NCBI GenBank assembly: GCA_022787145.1
Contig: JALFVM010000129.1
Span: 1-39,715, forward strand
Origin: Lachnospiraceae bacterium
GTDB taxonomy: Bacteria > Bacillota > Clostridia > Lachnospirales > Lachnospiraceae
Reading direction: 5' to 3'
DNA length: 39,715 bases
Shown piece after piece: positions 24,315 to 33,089 of the stretch. How positions within the stretch are numbered: the stretch's first letter is position 1; every line of letters begins with the position of its first letter. Position numbers and translations under genes: made by a program. The notes under the pieces were generated by a model, which worked only from the letters and a program-made list of their open reading frames with translations, was not told the origin of the DNA and ran no database searches.

Positions 24315-24391
24315 CGTTTCATGGCCACGAGGGGCTGCCGCCCAAATATTCTCATTCGTACAACAGCCTCCCGCTGCCAAAATTATGTTCT

Positions 24392-24838
24392 TTACTTTCG
24401 TCTGTCCCAGAGATTGGCTTTTTTCAATTCTATATATTCATTGTATGCCTGTTCCACAATCTGTTTTTCATTGGAAAACTTCAGCAGATGATAAATCTCA
24501 TGGAATTTGTAATAACCCGAATCAATAAAATATTCCTCTCTCTGAGGTTTGCTGTGATAATTGTCGGCTGCCATCAGAAACCAGTGTACATCCTTTACAA
24601 CAATATCATCAGGAATTGCAAAGTTATACTGGCTTTTTCCAACGTATTTGATAATTTGCGCATCCACGCCAGCTTCCTCTTTTACTTCCCGCAAAGCAGT
24701 TTCTCTGTACTCCTCACCTTCCTCGACAGTTCCTTTTGGCAAGACCCATCCTTCATAACGATTTTTATAGGATTTGTACAATGCCAGTATTTTCCCTCGA
24801 TAAATTACCACGCCGCCGCTGCTCGTTGCCTCAATCAT
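24392..24838 (-). CDS. Nudix hydrolase
   Basis: A 148-residue pyrophosphohydrolase. The Nudix box is perfect: Gly36, Glu42, Arg50-Glu51-Val52, Glu54-Glu55, Gly57-Val58. The preceding WVLPKGTVE segment and the SYKNRYEG residues resemble diadenosine polyphosphate hydrolases (MutT/Ap4A type), but substrate cannot be fixed. Start at 24838 with an AGGAGG ribosome site; a promoter lies at 24878-24906. Monocistronic. Confidence 0.92.
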   Translation of the reverse strand: MIEATSSGGVVIYRGKILALYKSYKNRYEGWVLPKGTVEEGEEYRETALREVKEEAGVDAQIIKYVGKSQYNFAIPDDIVVKDVHWFLMAADNYHSKPQREEYFIDSGYYKFHEIYHLLKFSNEKQIVEQAYNEYIELKKANLWDRRK

Positions 24839-24877
24839 TGCAATGCCTCCTGCCCGCGCGTTTTGTGCTTATGTTCT

Positions 24878-24906
24878 AGTATACCCCTTTTTTTCTCTTA
24901 TGGCAA
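24878..24906 (-). promoter_or_regulatory. Sigma-A-like promoter of the Nudix gene
   Basis: Minus strand TTGCCA (24906-24901), 17-nt spacer, TATACT (24883-24878). Confidence 0.65.
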
Positions 24907-24928
24907 CCAAAAATACACTCCCCTTTTT

Positions 24929-24954
24929 GAACAGCAGTCATTTTGTTGCTGTTC
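24929..24954 (-). repeat. Inverted repeat upstream of the Nudix promoter
   Basis: GAACAGCA (24929-24936) and TGCTGTTC (24947-24954), a perfect 8-bp inverted repeat with a 10-nt centre, 22 bp upstream of the -35. It is flanked by A residues on the minus strand, so it is not a terminator; an operator is possible. Confidence 0.35.
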
Positions 24955-25001
24955 ATATGCCATTATTCCGCACCGTGAACGAAGTAAACAACGACACCTT
25001 T

Positions 25002-26510
25002 TTAGTGATTATAATGATATGTCTCAAATAATTGCTGTGCAACAGGAACAGCCGACTCACTTCCAGTTCCGCCATTTTCAATAATAATCGCTACAACAAG
25101 CTCCGGATTCTCTACATTCGAATATCCAATAAACCACGAATGGCTGTTTCCATACTCATCAAATTCTGCGGATCCAGTCTTACCGGCAACAGAATATCCC
25201 AGACCGCTCAAAGCAGTCGCCGTTCCTGTGGTAACCACATTACACATCAATTGCTCCAGTGTCTGTGCCTCTTCTGTGCTCATCAGTCGTTTGTATTCGC
25301 TTGCACTTTTCTCACTGACAAGATTTCCACTGTAATTTTCCACATGATCAATCAGATACGGCGTCATCAAAACTCCATCATTTGCAATTGCACTCGTAAT
25401 CATTGCCATATGCATCGGAGACACCAGCGTATTTCCCTGTCCGATGGCAGTTTGCATCATCAGAGGATTTCCGGCCGAACCATCAATAGACATCAAGCTT
25501 TTGTGATATTCCATAGAAAGCGGAAGTTTTTTATTAAACAAGAGCGATTCCCCTGTATTTCTCAGGCTTGCACCGCCAAGATCCATCCCCATCTGAGCAA
25601 AAGCACAGTTGCACGAATGTGCAAATGCCGTCGAAAGATCTTCCACGCCGTGTACAGCACCTCCGTAGCAGGTAATCGTGTGATCCTCCGAGGTAATACT
25701 GCCCATACAATCATAGCTGAAACCACTGATTGTTCCGTGTTCACGCAGATAATCCAGAGCTGTCACCACCTTAAAAATAGAACCCGGAGGATACTGTCCC
25801 TGTGTCGAGCGATTCAGAAGACTTGTATTCTCTGAATCATTCACCAGGTATTCCCAGTCTGCATCAATCGTATTTGGATTAAAATCCGGTTTGCTGACCA
25901 TCGCAATGATTTTTCCTGTCGAAGGCTCCAGAGCCACTACAGCCCCTCTTCTGTCTCCAAGAGCATTATAGGCAGTCACTTGAAGATTTGCATTCAGAGT
26001 AGTAACTACCGTATCTCCTCTGTTTTTCTGATTCTGAAATTCATTTTTCAACTGTTCCAGAAAAAATGCATGGGAGGTAAGAAGCTGGAAGTTTGCCTCT
26101 GATTCCAGCCCGCTTTTTCCTTTTGTATCATAACCAATTACATGTGCAAACATATTGCCAAAAGGATAATAGCGGTTCTCGGTTCCATCTTCATAAACCT
26201 CTGTCGTTGCCAGAATTTCTCCGTCTGACGACCGGATATCGCCGCGGATCACGCGATCTGCAAATGTATCCTGCCTCGTATTATACGGACTGTTGATAAA
26301 TTCTTCACTCTTTATCACATTAAAATACACCAGATAGCCAATCAGCGATACAAACATGGCCACAAACATATAGGAAACAATCGCATATGGCTTATTCTTT
26401 GCCCGTTTTCTCTTTTTTTCCTCTTTTTCAAGAGCCTTTGCCTGTTTGGCTTCTAATTTGGCCCGTTTCTTTTCTTGCCTTTCTAATTTGTTCAAGTTCC
26501 TCATCCTCAT
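25002..26510 (-). CDS. Class B penicillin-binding protein (transpeptidase)
   Basis: Membrane-anchored DD-transpeptidase for peptidoglycan cross-linking. A strongly basic cytoplasmic N terminus (about 40 residues) precedes one membrane segment at about 42-63. A dimerisation-type region follows, and the transpeptidase domain carries all three active-site motifs: Ser244-Ile-Phe-Lys247, Ser299-Cys-Asn301 and Lys444-Thr-Gly446. Its start at 26510 (or Met3 at 26504) overlaps the SEDS gene by 77-83 bp, unusually long, so the first codons encode two proteins. With the SEDS protein it forms the classic glycosyltransferase-transpeptidase pair. Which of elongation, division or spore cortex it serves cannot be decided. 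Confidence 0.93.
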   Translation of the reverse strand: MRMRNLNKLERQEKKRAKLEAKQAKALEKEEKKRKRAKNKPYAIVSYMFVAMFVSLIGYLVYFNVIKSEEFINSPYNTRQDTFADRVIRGDIRSSDGEILATTEVYEDGTENRYYPFGNMFAHVIGYDTKGKSGLESEANFQLLTSHAFFLEQLKNEFQNQKNRGDTVVTTLNANLQVTAYNALGDRRGAVVALEPSTGKIIAMVSKPDFNPNTIDADWEYLVNDSENTSLLNRSTQGQYPPGSIFKVVTALDYLREHGTISGFSYDCMGSITSEDHTITCYGGAVHGVEDLSTAFAHSCNCAFAQMGMDLGGASLRNTGESLLFNKKLPLSMEYHKSLMSIDGSAGNPLMMQTAIGQGNTLVSPMHMAMITSAIANDGVLMTPYLIDHVENYSGNLVSEKSASEYKRLMSTEEAQTLEQLMCNVVTTGTATALSGLGYSVAGKTGSAEFDEYGNSHSWFIGYSNVENPELVVAIIIENGGTGSESAVPVAQQLFETYHYNH

Positions 26511-27792
26511 CTTCCCGCAAAATATAAAGTCCCTGGATTATTCCCAGCATGATAATCGTACTGAGTGCTGAACTTCCGCCATAGCTGACAAGCGGAAGTG
26601 TAATACCTGTCATAGGAATAAATTTTGTCGCTCCTCCGATGTGTAAAAACACCTGAAATGCATATTCTGTTCCCAGTCCGAGTGCAATCAGCTTATAAAA
26701 AGGATTCTTAATCTGCAAAGATATGTTCACCAACATCAAAAAGAAGCTCATACAGATCAAAATCATACAAATTGCAAACACTCCACCCAGTTCCTCACAG
26801 ATTGCTGAAAATACAAAATCCTCCTGCACAACCGGAATACTCTTTGGTGACCCCTGATACAGACCCATGCCGAACCAGCTTCCTGTTCCGATTGCAAACA
26901 TCGACTGTACAATCTGATAGCCTTCCTGATCATATACTGCAAATGGATCTTTCCAGGCAACAACACGCTGTCTTACATGTCCAAACAAGAAATACGCCAC
27001 GACAGAAGCTGCCGAAAGACCTAAAAGGCCGCCAAAAAAATACAACGGTTTCTTCGTCGCCACATATACCATAACCAGATACGTGATAAAAAATACAAGG
27101 GCACTTCCCAGGTCTCTGGAAAGAACAAGTACCAGTACATGGACTGCCGCAACGACTGTTACCTTACACACCCGACCAAAATCAGGTTCCTGCTGCAAAG
27201 CAGCTGCAAGAAAAAATACAAATACAATCTTAATAAATTCCGACGGCTGAAATCCAAAAATAGAAAGCTTTGCGCCGCCTGTCACCTGAGCAAGAACAAG
27301 CACTGCCATCAAGCCCAGCATACCAACCGCCGCATACAGCCACGTCAGCTTTACAAGAAATTTCATTTTCCGGATCAAAACAGGAACAATCAGAGCAACT
27401 GCAGATCCTGCCGCCACAATGAGGAACTGTCGGTTGGCCTTTTCTATATCCAGACGATAGATAATGATAAATCCGATGTTCAACAGCATGCACATGTTAT
27501 TGACCAAAAGCATCGAGGCTTTTTTATAAAACAGACGGTATAATCCCTGGATTGCCAGAAGATACACCATAATCTCTCCATAGAACAAAATGGACGCTGG
27601 CTCATTCGTCTTGAGATAAATCACAAGGAAGGCAACCGTATCCATCAGGACGATCAAAACAAGCTGTTTTCGCATCAGCCTTTTTTTTGTCCGTTCCTGC
27701 TTTTTACTAAACACGTTAAAACACTGAAACGTGTATAAAATGATTAAAATGACTAATAAATATTTTGATAATTCTACAATGATGTTTACCAC
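26428..27792 (-). CDS. SEDS family peptidoglycan polymerase (FtsW/RodA/SpoVE)
   Basis: Polytopic membrane glycosyltransferase that polymerises lipid II. About ten membrane segments are visible. Family motifs include GFQPSEFIKI, SRDLGSALVFF, the catalytic-Asp region VVQEDFVFSAICEELGG and ITLPLVSYGGSS. I set the start at a GTG at 27792, with AGGTGA 6 nt upstream, because it lies right after the U32 gene; the frame stays open to 27873 into the U32 gene. The product is then 454 aa. It precedes the PBP with a long overlap; FHA and MreB-type genes often found nearby in this family are absent. Confidence 0.9.
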   Translation of the reverse strand: MVNIIVELSKYLLVILIILYTFQCFNVFSKKQERTKKRLMRKQLVLIVLMDTVAFLVIYLKTNEPASILFYGEIMVYLLAIQGLYRLFYKKASMLLVNNMCMLLNIGFIIIYRLDIEKANRQFLIVAAGSAVALIVPVLIRKMKFLVKLTWLYAAVGMLGLMAVLVLAQVTGGAKLSIFGFQPSEFIKIVFVFFLAAALQQEPDFGRVCKVTVVAAVHVLVLVLSRDLGSALVFFITYLVMVYVATKKPLYFFGGLLGLSAASVVAYFLFGHVRQRVVAWKDPFAVYDQEGYQIVQSMFAIGTGSWFGMGLYQGSPKSIPVVQEDFVFSAICEELGGVFAICMILICMSFFLMLVNISLQIKNPFYKLIALGLGTEYAFQVFLHIGGATKFIPMTGITLPLVSYGGSSALSTIIMLGIIQGLYILREDEDEELEQIRKARKETGQIRSQTGKGS

Positions 27793-27800
27793 ATAATCAC

Positions 27801-29912
27801 CTATTCCACTCCTCGTCTGAAGTGTCCTTTCGTAAGGATATACGCACAGGAATCTACATTTTTTTGATAGCACTGGATAAAATCCCTGGCAATCTTTCTG
27901 GTTTCCCCGGCAGATTCCAGTGTAAAATTAAGCCTAAGACTTTCAAATCCCAGTTTTTTTACATCCTGCTTTTCTTTCAAAAGACCATAGGGAAGACTGT
28001 TATAAATCATATTATAACAGAAACCGCAATAACATTTTACACGAAATTCCTTGTCATACCGGTCTTTCAGAGTAAGCGTTGCATCGTTTTTTCTGCATGC
28101 ATCCAGATTTTTCTGTACGCACTGGGCGGAAATCATCATAGGAATATATCCATACACCGGCATTTCACTGTCTTTGTTGTATCTTCCCTTAAGTTCTCGT
28201 CCATTCAATTCCAACGGTGCAGTAAAACGCCTGATTCCCTGCTGCCGCCAAAACGCCATGCTCTCATTATTAAAGGTATACATTCCGCTGTCCATCACGC
28301 AGTATTCGCCGTATCCATGCTGCAGCATCCAGGCTGCCGATTCCATGTTTCGCACCAGAAAACGCCTGCATCCCGCACGGACTGCCTGTTGAATCGTGCC
28401 GGACAGTTTCTGCATATCTCCCGGCCGAATGACATGAGGAAGCATCATATATATTTCTTTGTCGCATGACTTCTCCAGCAATTTCAGAGCAAAATCCCAA
28501 TGACAGTAGATCCCGCTGATTTCTGGAATCTGCATCAGTTCTTCTGCCTGTTCCATCGTCTCACAGGACGCCGTAAAAAATGTCTCTTCCCGCGGCTGGT
28601 TGTCTTCCAACATTTCCCCTTTTGTGCGCACGGGTGCCTCTCTTCGAAAGTGCTGCACAATTTTATTTTGCAGCTGTTCAAATGCATCCCTTCGCAGCTG
28701 ATTTAAAACCGACATAGGAAGAAATACATTTCCCTCAAGCTGTATATCCAATGCTCCAAATTCATACGGCGTATTCCCCGTCTTTTCCATCTGTGTACGG
28801 ATTCGTTCTTCATCCAGAGGCTGCTTCCTGGCCTCCTGTACTACAGAGGACTCTGTCTGCACATGCACCCCTTCATATTCTAATTCGAGTGTAACACGTT
28901 TTCCAACAGATAACATTAAATTTCCCTTAACTTTTTCTTTCTTTTTTCTGATTTCTCCGATGACCTCTCCTGTTTTTTTCTCATTGGAAAAAGCCATCAT
29001 CTGACGTCCGTTTCGTATTTCATAATATCCTCGACAGGAGCCTCCGCGGCTGAAAAGTGCCACCAAATCTTCCTTATCCTGCTTTTCAACCCTGTAGTTT
29101 TGAGGATTTTCAAAATAACGGTCCAGATATTTTCGATAAATGGACACCACGCCTGCCGCATAAGAAGCCTGCTTCATTCTTCCTTCAATTTTCAGTGAAG
29201 TCACTCCCGCCTCTATAATTTCAGGCAAGATCTCTATCGTATTCATATCCTTTGGACTCAACGGACACATTTCTTTCCCTTTTGTCAGTTTTCCCTGCTT
29301 CCCGTATACCTGATAGGGAAGGCGACAGGGTTGTGCACATCTTCCGCGATTTCCACTTCTTCCTCCTAAAATGCTGCTGAACAGACACTGCCCGGAATAG
29401 GAATAGCAAAGTGCCCCATGCACAAAAGACTCAATTTCCATGTTGGTGCATCTGCGTATGGAAGAAATTTCCTCCAGTGACAGTTCTCTGGCTGTCACGA
29501 CACGATTTACCCCATTTTTCTCCAACAGCATGGCTGCCTGTGGACCTGTCACAGCCATCTGCGTGCTGGCATGAATATGCATTCCGGGAAATTCTCTTCT
29601 GACAAATGAAAGTACGCCAATATCCTGTACAATGACTGCGTCCAGTCCCTGCTTATAAAAAGGGATCAGATAATCGTACAGCTTTTGATACAGTTCCTGA
29701 TTTTTCAACAGTGTATTCACCGTAAGATATATTTTTTTATTCCGAATATGTGCCTCATCAATCGCCTGAAGCAATTGTTCTTCCGACAGATTCTGTGCAT
29801 ATGCCCTGGCACCAAATGCTTTGCCTCCTACATACACGGCATCTGCCCCACACTCCAGATTCTGAATAAGACCCTCATAGGAACCGGCAGGCGCTAGTAA
29901 TTCTATCTTCAT
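27801..29912 (-). CDS. U32 family peptidase, TrhP/RlhA-type RNA hydroxylation protein
   Basis: A 703-residue U32 protein with a DUF3656-type C-terminal half. Members of this group (RlhA, TrhP) take part in 5-hydroxylation of cytidine in rRNA or uridine in tRNA using prephenate, rather than acting as proteases. The iron-sulfur Cys set is visible in FVHGALCYSYSGQCLF and GRCAQPCRLPY. The N terminus ELLAPAGSYEGLIQNLECGADAVY, split by the reading here, is the family start. I prefer the ATG at 29912 (AGGAGG 6 nt away) to the GTG one codon earlier. It follows zapA after a terminator and precedes the SEDS gene by 9 bp. Confidence 0.88.
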   Translation of the reverse strand: MKIELLAPAGSYEGLIQNLECGADAVYVGGKAFGARAYAQNLSEEQLLQAIDEAHIRNKKIYLTVNTLLKNQELYQKLYDYLIPFYKQGLDAVIVQDIGVLSFVRREFPGMHIHASTQMAVTGPQAAMLLEKNGVNRVVTARELSLEEISSIRRCTNMEIESFVHGALCYSYSGQCLFSSILGGRSGNRGRCAQPCRLPYQVYGKQGKLTKGKEMCPLSPKDMNTIEILPEIIEAGVTSLKIEGRMKQASYAAGVVSIYRKYLDRYFENPQNYRVEKQDKEDLVALFSRGGSCRGYYEIRNGRQMMAFSNEKKTGEVIGEIRKKKEKVKGNLMLSVGKRVTLELEYEGVHVQTESSVVQEARKQPLDEERIRTQMEKTGNTPYEFGALDIQLEGNVFLPMSVLNQLRRDAFEQLQNKIVQHFRREAPVRTKGEMLEDNQPREETFFTASCETMEQAEELMQIPEISGIYCHWDFALKLLEKSCDKEIYMMLPHVIRPGDMQKLSGTIQQAVRAGCRRFLVRNMESAAWMLQHGYGEYCVMDSGMYTFNNESMAFWRQQGIRRFTAPLELNGRELKGRYNKDSEMPVYGYIPMMISAQCVQKNLDACRKNDATLTLKDRYDKEFRVKCYCGFCYNMIYNSLPYGLLKEKQDVKKLGFESLRLNFTLESAGETRKIARDFIQCYQKNVDSCAYILTKGHFRRGVE

Positions 29913-29929
29913 CACAAACCTCCTGAATC

Positions 29930-29964
29930 AAAAATAAGAAAAGGACGATAGCTGCCTATCATCC
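29930..29964 (-). terminator. Terminator after zapA
   Basis: Minus-strand stem GGATGATAG with CTATCGTCC (9 bp, one G-U), tetraloop GCAG, then TTTTCTTATTTTT. It may only partly block read-through into the U32 gene, which starts 18 bp later and shows no obvious promoter of its own. Confidence 0.75.
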
Positions 29965-29990
29965 CCTCTCCCGCTATGTACTCTTTTTTA

Positions 29991-30404
29991 TCACTGTTTT
30001 CTTCGCAACTTATTGATCTCTGTTTCCAGCTGTTTCGCCTTGCCTTCCAACTCCTTGGCTTTGTTTTCAAACTCTTTGCTGCTGGCTTTTGCATTATCAA
30101 GTTCCACCTGAAGAGAAACCAACTCATGTTTTAAATCATACATCTCCTGATCCTTTGCTTTCAGATCCTGCTCAAAAACTTCTGCCTGTTTCTTTGCTTT
30201 AAAATAGTCATCACTGATATTCAGACTCAGCAGCATGTGTTTTGTCTCCATCGGCTGTCTGGAATATCCGGGCAGACTGCTTAACTCTGTAATTTTGCTG
30301 TCCATATACAGTGCCACCTTCTGCAGATACTCTTCGCTTTCGTATCCGCTCAAGGTGATAATCTTTCCACCAATTAAAACCTTTATGCTATTTTTTGCCG
30401 CCAT
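29991..30404 (-). CDS. zapA: Cell division protein ZapA
   Basis: A 137-residue ZapA that bundles FtsZ filaments at the division site. The N-terminal globular part (KVLIGGKIITLSGYESEEYLQKVA, ALYMDSKITEL) matches ZapA. The C-terminal two-thirds is a long coiled coil (residues about 70-137) for dimerisation; it ends in Lys/Arg. ZapA is usually about 85-110 aa, so this coil is a little longer than usual. AAGGAGG precedes the ATG at 30404. The leader holds the palindromic repeat B and a promoter at 30487-30514. Confidence 0.92.
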   Translation of the reverse strand: MAAKNSIKVLIGGKIITLSGYESEEYLQKVALYMDSKITELSSLPGYSRQPMETKHMLLSLNISDDYFKAKKQAEVFEQDLKAKDQEMYDLKHELVSLQVELDNAKASSKEFENKAKELEGKAKQLETEINKLRRKQ

Positions 30405-30438
30405 CGGTAAGCCTCCTTACTGTTCTTATATCGTATCT

Positions 30439-30477
30439 GTTCAGAACCTTCACAGATATTACCTGCTGAACAGTTAC
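30439..30477 (-). repeat. Palindromic intergenic repeat, copy B
   Basis: GTTCAG (30439-30444), 21 nt containing TTCACAGATA, CTGAAC (30466-30471) and AGTTAC (30472-30477). Same plan as copy A at 15190-15229. It lies in the 5' untranslated leader of zapA, just downstream of the expected start. Confidence 0.6.
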
Positions 30478-30486
30478 CTTATATCT

Positions 30487-30514
30487 ATTATAATCGAAAT
30501 TTGTAGAAAAACAA
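30487..30514 (-). promoter_or_regulatory. Promoter of zapA
   Basis: Minus strand TTGTTT (30514-30509), 16-nt spacer, TATAAT (30492-30487). Good -10, moderate -35. Confidence 0.55.
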
Positions 30515-30517
30515 CCT

Positions 30518-31510
30518 TTAATTGTTCAATCCAAGATGTTTATATGATAAATCTGCCGCAACTCTGCCGCGAGGTGTTCGATTGATGAATCCATTCTGCA
30601 GCAAAAAGGGCTCGTATACATCCTCAAGCGTTCCTGCATCTTCACCAATTGAAGCTGCCAGTGTCTCAATTCCAACAGGTCCTCCCTGATATTGTATAAT
30701 CAATGTTCTGAGAATTTTTCGGTCAACCTCATCTAATCCGTACTGATCAACCTCCAAAAGATCCAAGGCAAACGAAGCCACTTCTTTTGTAATTGCTCCC
30801 TCATACTTCACCTGGGCGAAATCACGCACGCGCTTTAGTAAACGATTGGCAAGACGCGGGGTTCCTCTCGAACGACGTGCGATTTCGATTGCACCTTCTT
30901 CGTCTGTCTCTACATCCAGAACTTCCGCTGAGTGCAGAATGATCGTCGTCAGCTCTTCTACCGAATAAAATTCCAGATGATTCGTCACGCCAAAGCGATC
31001 TCGAAGCGGTGCAGACAACATTCCTGCCCTTGTAGTCGCTCCTACCAATGTAAAATGCGGCAGATTCAGCCGGATGGAACGTGCCGTAGCACCTTTTCCA
31101 ATCATAATATCGATGGCATAATCCTCCATGGCCGGATAAAGCACCTCTTCCACCTGATGATTCAGGCGATGAATTTCATCCACAAAAAGAATGTCTCCCT
31201 CCTGAAGATTATTTAAAATCGCCGCCATCTCTCCTGGTTTCTCAATCGCCGGACCGGATGTTACTTTCAGATTCACCCCCATCTCATTGGCAATGATTCC
31301 GGCAAGTGTCGTCTTTCCAAGCCCCGGAGGCCCGTAAAAAAGAACATGATCCAGGCACTCACCTCTTTGTTTTGCAGCCTCAATATAAATTTTCAGCATA
31401 TCCTTTGTCTTTTTCTGGCCAATATATTCTTCCAGTCTCTGAGGCCGAAGACTGCCTTCTATTTTCACATCTTCTTCTGTCACATCTGTTGTAATGATGC
31501 GTTTTTTCAT
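30518..31510 (-). CDS. ruvB: Holliday junction branch migration helicase RuvB
   Basis: Hexameric AAA+ motor that drives branch migration with RuvA. The 330 residues show the RuvB N-terminal [13 protein letters not shown], Walker [12 protein letters not shown], Walker B DEIHRLN, the sensor [20 protein letters not shown] and the C-terminal winged-helix end [19 protein letters not shown]. The start is placed at 31510, where GGAG is 6 nt away; a Met four codons earlier lacks a ribosome site. It follows ruvA by 24 bp. Regulation by LexA is common in Bacillus, but I find no box here. Confidence 0.96.
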   Translation of the reverse strand: MKKRIITTDVTEEDVKIEGSLRPQRLEEYIGQKKTKDMLKIYIEAAKQRGECLDHVLFYGPPGLGKTTLAGIIANEMGVNLKVTSGPAIEKPGEMAAILNNLQEGDILFVDEIHRLNHQVEEVLYPAMEDYAIDIMIGKGATARSIRLNLPHFTLVGATTRAGMLSAPLRDRFGVTNHLEFYSVEELTTIILHSAEVLDVETDEEGAIEIARRSRGTPRLANRLLKRVRDFAQVKYEGAITKEVASFALDLLEVDQYGLDEVDRKILRTLIIQYQGGPVGIETLAASIGEDAGTLEDVYEPFLLQNGFINRTPRGRVAADLSYKHLGLNN

Positions 31511-31534
31511 AGTTTTCTCCATTCTTTCGTTTCA

Positions 31535-32149
31535 TTACATATTTTTCAGCGCAGCCTTCAGCAAATCTTCGACATCCATCTTTTTCGCATCAGGAACCGC
31601 ACGGACGCTTCGAATTGCATCTGCATTGGAATATCCAAGCGCAACCAGAGCCTGTATCGCCTCCGTTCTGGCATCGGATTTTCCCTGTTCCATCCAGCTT
31701 TGCTCTTCCCTCTGCACATGTGACAGCTTCTGCTCAAATGCATCCTCCAGATTCAGTTTATCCTTCAGCTCCAAAATCAGCTTCTGGGCTGTTTTTTTAC
31801 CCACACCCGGAGCTTTCGCAATCGCTGCTGCATTCTCTGACAGAATGGCAAACCGCAGTTCATCCGCCGTAAGAACAGACAAAATTCCCAATGCCGCCTT
31901 CGGTCCGATTCCATTTACCCCAATCAGAAGTTTAAACAGCCGCAAATCCTCCCTGTCTAAAAAACCATAGAGCTGCAGCCCGTCTTCTTTTACCTGAAGG
32001 TAGGTGTGAATCCTTACAATCTCTCCCTCCTGAAGTACACCATCCAGACAGGAAGAAGGCATAAAAATATGATAGCCGATATGATTCGTCTCCAGAATCA
32101 CACTGTTTTCTTCCATTGCAACAATTTTTCCCTCTAAAAATGCAAGCAT
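31535..32149 (-). CDS. ruvA: Holliday junction DNA-binding protein RuvA
   Basis: Tetrameric junction-binding subunit that loads RuvB. The 204 residues start MLAFLEGKIV and contain VILETNHIGYHIF of the OB-fold, then LLIGVNGIGPKAALGILS and KAPGVGKKTAQKLILELKD, the two helix-hairpin-helix DNA-binding motifs, and a C-terminal three-helix RuvB-interaction domain (EAIQALVALGYSNADAIRSV). Length and order are normal. The GGGAGGA ribosome site is close to the start at 32149. RuvC is absent from Firmicutes, and RecU, encoded at 4855-5397, is the expected resolvase partner. Confidence 0.96.
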   Translation of the reverse strand: MLAFLEGKIVAMEENSVILETNHIGYHIFMPSSCLDGVLQEGEIVRIHTYLQVKEDGLQLYGFLDREDLRLFKLLIGVNGIGPKAALGILSVLTADELRFAILSENAAAIAKAPGVGKKTAQKLILELKDKLNLEDAFEQKLSHVQREEQSWMEQGKSDARTEAIQALVALGYSNADAIRSVRAVPDAKKMDVEDLLKAALKNM

Positions 32150-32199
32150 TTCATTCCTCCCAAGCAGAACATTTTTTCTGCCCCTTCTTCATGGTTGCT

Positions 32200-32228
32200 A
32201 TTATATCCGAAAATAAATATTTGTGCAA
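32200..32228 (-). promoter_or_regulatory. Promoter of ruvAB
   Basis: Minus strand TTGCAC (32228-32223), 17-nt spacer, TATAAT (32205-32200). The -35 lies immediately after the rnf terminator T-run. A GCAGAA/TTCTGC inverted repeat (32164-32181) follows in the leader. Confidence 0.65.
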
Positions 32229-32229
32229 G

Positions 32230-32266
32230 CAAAAAGGACAGCCATTCAAAAACGAAGCTGTCCTTT
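32230..32266 (-). terminator. Terminator of the rnf operon
   Basis: Ten-bp stem AAAGGACAGC (32233-32242 and 32257-32266 on opposite arms) with a 14-nt loop, followed by TTTTTGC, 14 bp after the rnfB stop. Confidence 0.8.
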
Positions 32267-32279
32267 GCTGTTATATGAT

Positions 32280-33077
32280 TTATTTTAATACGATTGCACC
32301 ACGCGGACATGCCTCCTGACATTTTCCGCAATTTGTACATTTGCTGTAATCGATGTGCGCAATATTTCCCTCTACCGTGATTGCCTCATGCTCACAGGTC
32401 TTCACACATTTCTTACATCCGATACAGCCCACATCGCAGGCACCCATAACGGCTTTACCCTTGTCTCCGTTGTTGCAGACTACTTTCACCTGCTGTTCAT
32501 ACGGAATCAGCTCAATCAGATGTTTCGGGCAGGCAGACACACATTTTCCACATGCCTTACACGATTCCTTATCAACAACTGCCACACCATTCACAATGTG
32601 AATCGCATCAAACGGACAGGTATCTACACAGTTTCCGTAGCCACGGCATCCAAAGTTACACTGTTTCGGGCCGCCGCCTGGAACAAATCCCATCATAGAG
32701 CAGTCCTGTACACCCGTGTAAGTAAACTGTCTTTTTGCTTTTTCACATGTACCCTGACATTTTACAAAAGCAACCTTGCGATCTGTTTCCTGTACTTCCT
32801 GTCCCATGATTACCGCGATTTTATTGGCAACCGGTGTACCGCCGACCGGACAGGAGCCAACAGGAGCTTCTCCTTTGGCGATGGCAGCCGCCAGTCCGTC
32901 ACAACCCGGAAAACCACAACCACCACAGTTGTTACCCGGCAGGCATTCACGCACTGCTACTTCTTTTTCATCTACTTCCACAGCAAATTTCTTTCCGGCA
33001 ATTCCCAGGAAAACTCCGATAAAGAGACCGGTGCCGCCTACAACAATCGTCGCAATTATAATAGCTGTTACACTCAT
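32280..33077 (-). CDS. rnfB: Rnf complex subunit B, iron-sulfur protein
   Basis: Electron-entry subunit of the ferredoxin:NAD+ oxidoreductase, carrying several iron-sulfur clusters. One membrane segment at about residues 3-27, then the Fe-S motif CLPGNNCGGCGFPGCDG, a VPGGGPKQCNFGC region and ferredoxin-type clusters CRGYGNCVDTCPF, CKACGKCVSACP, CIGCKKCVKTC and CTNCGKCQEACP. It is 265 residues, close to other clostridial RnfB, and is last in the operon, 12 bp after rnfA. Electrons arriving from ferredoxin pass through it to RnfC. Confidence 0.95.
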   Translation of the reverse strand: MSVTAIIIATIVVGGTGLFIGVFLGIAGKKFAVEVDEKEVAVRECLPGNNCGGCGFPGCDGLAAAIAKGEAPVGSCPVGGTPVANKIAVIMGQEVQETDRKVAFVKCQGTCEKAKRQFTYTGVQDCSMMGFVPGGGPKQCNFGCRGYGNCVDTCPFDAIHIVNGVAVVDKESCKACGKCVSACPKHLIELIPYEQQVKVVCNNGDKGKAVMGACDVGCIGCKKCVKTCEHEAITVEGNIAHIDYSKCTNCGKCQEACPRGAIVLK

Positions 33078-33089
33078 TTTCCCGCCTCC

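Noticed and set aside
24315..24391. Possible hairpin or small gene between the bidirectional terminator and the Nudix stop
   Set aside because: The GC-rich pairings (GGCTG/CAGCC) are short and imperfect, and no frame has a ribosome site.
24152..25084. A 310-codon open frame on the plus strand
   Set aside because: It lies opposite the Nudix gene and across terminators and promoters; its translation has no recognisable domain.
32150..32230. LexA box in front of ruvAB
   Set aside because: Only a GCAGAA/TTCTGC repeat is found, which does not match the Bacillus CGAAC-N4-GTTCG pattern.
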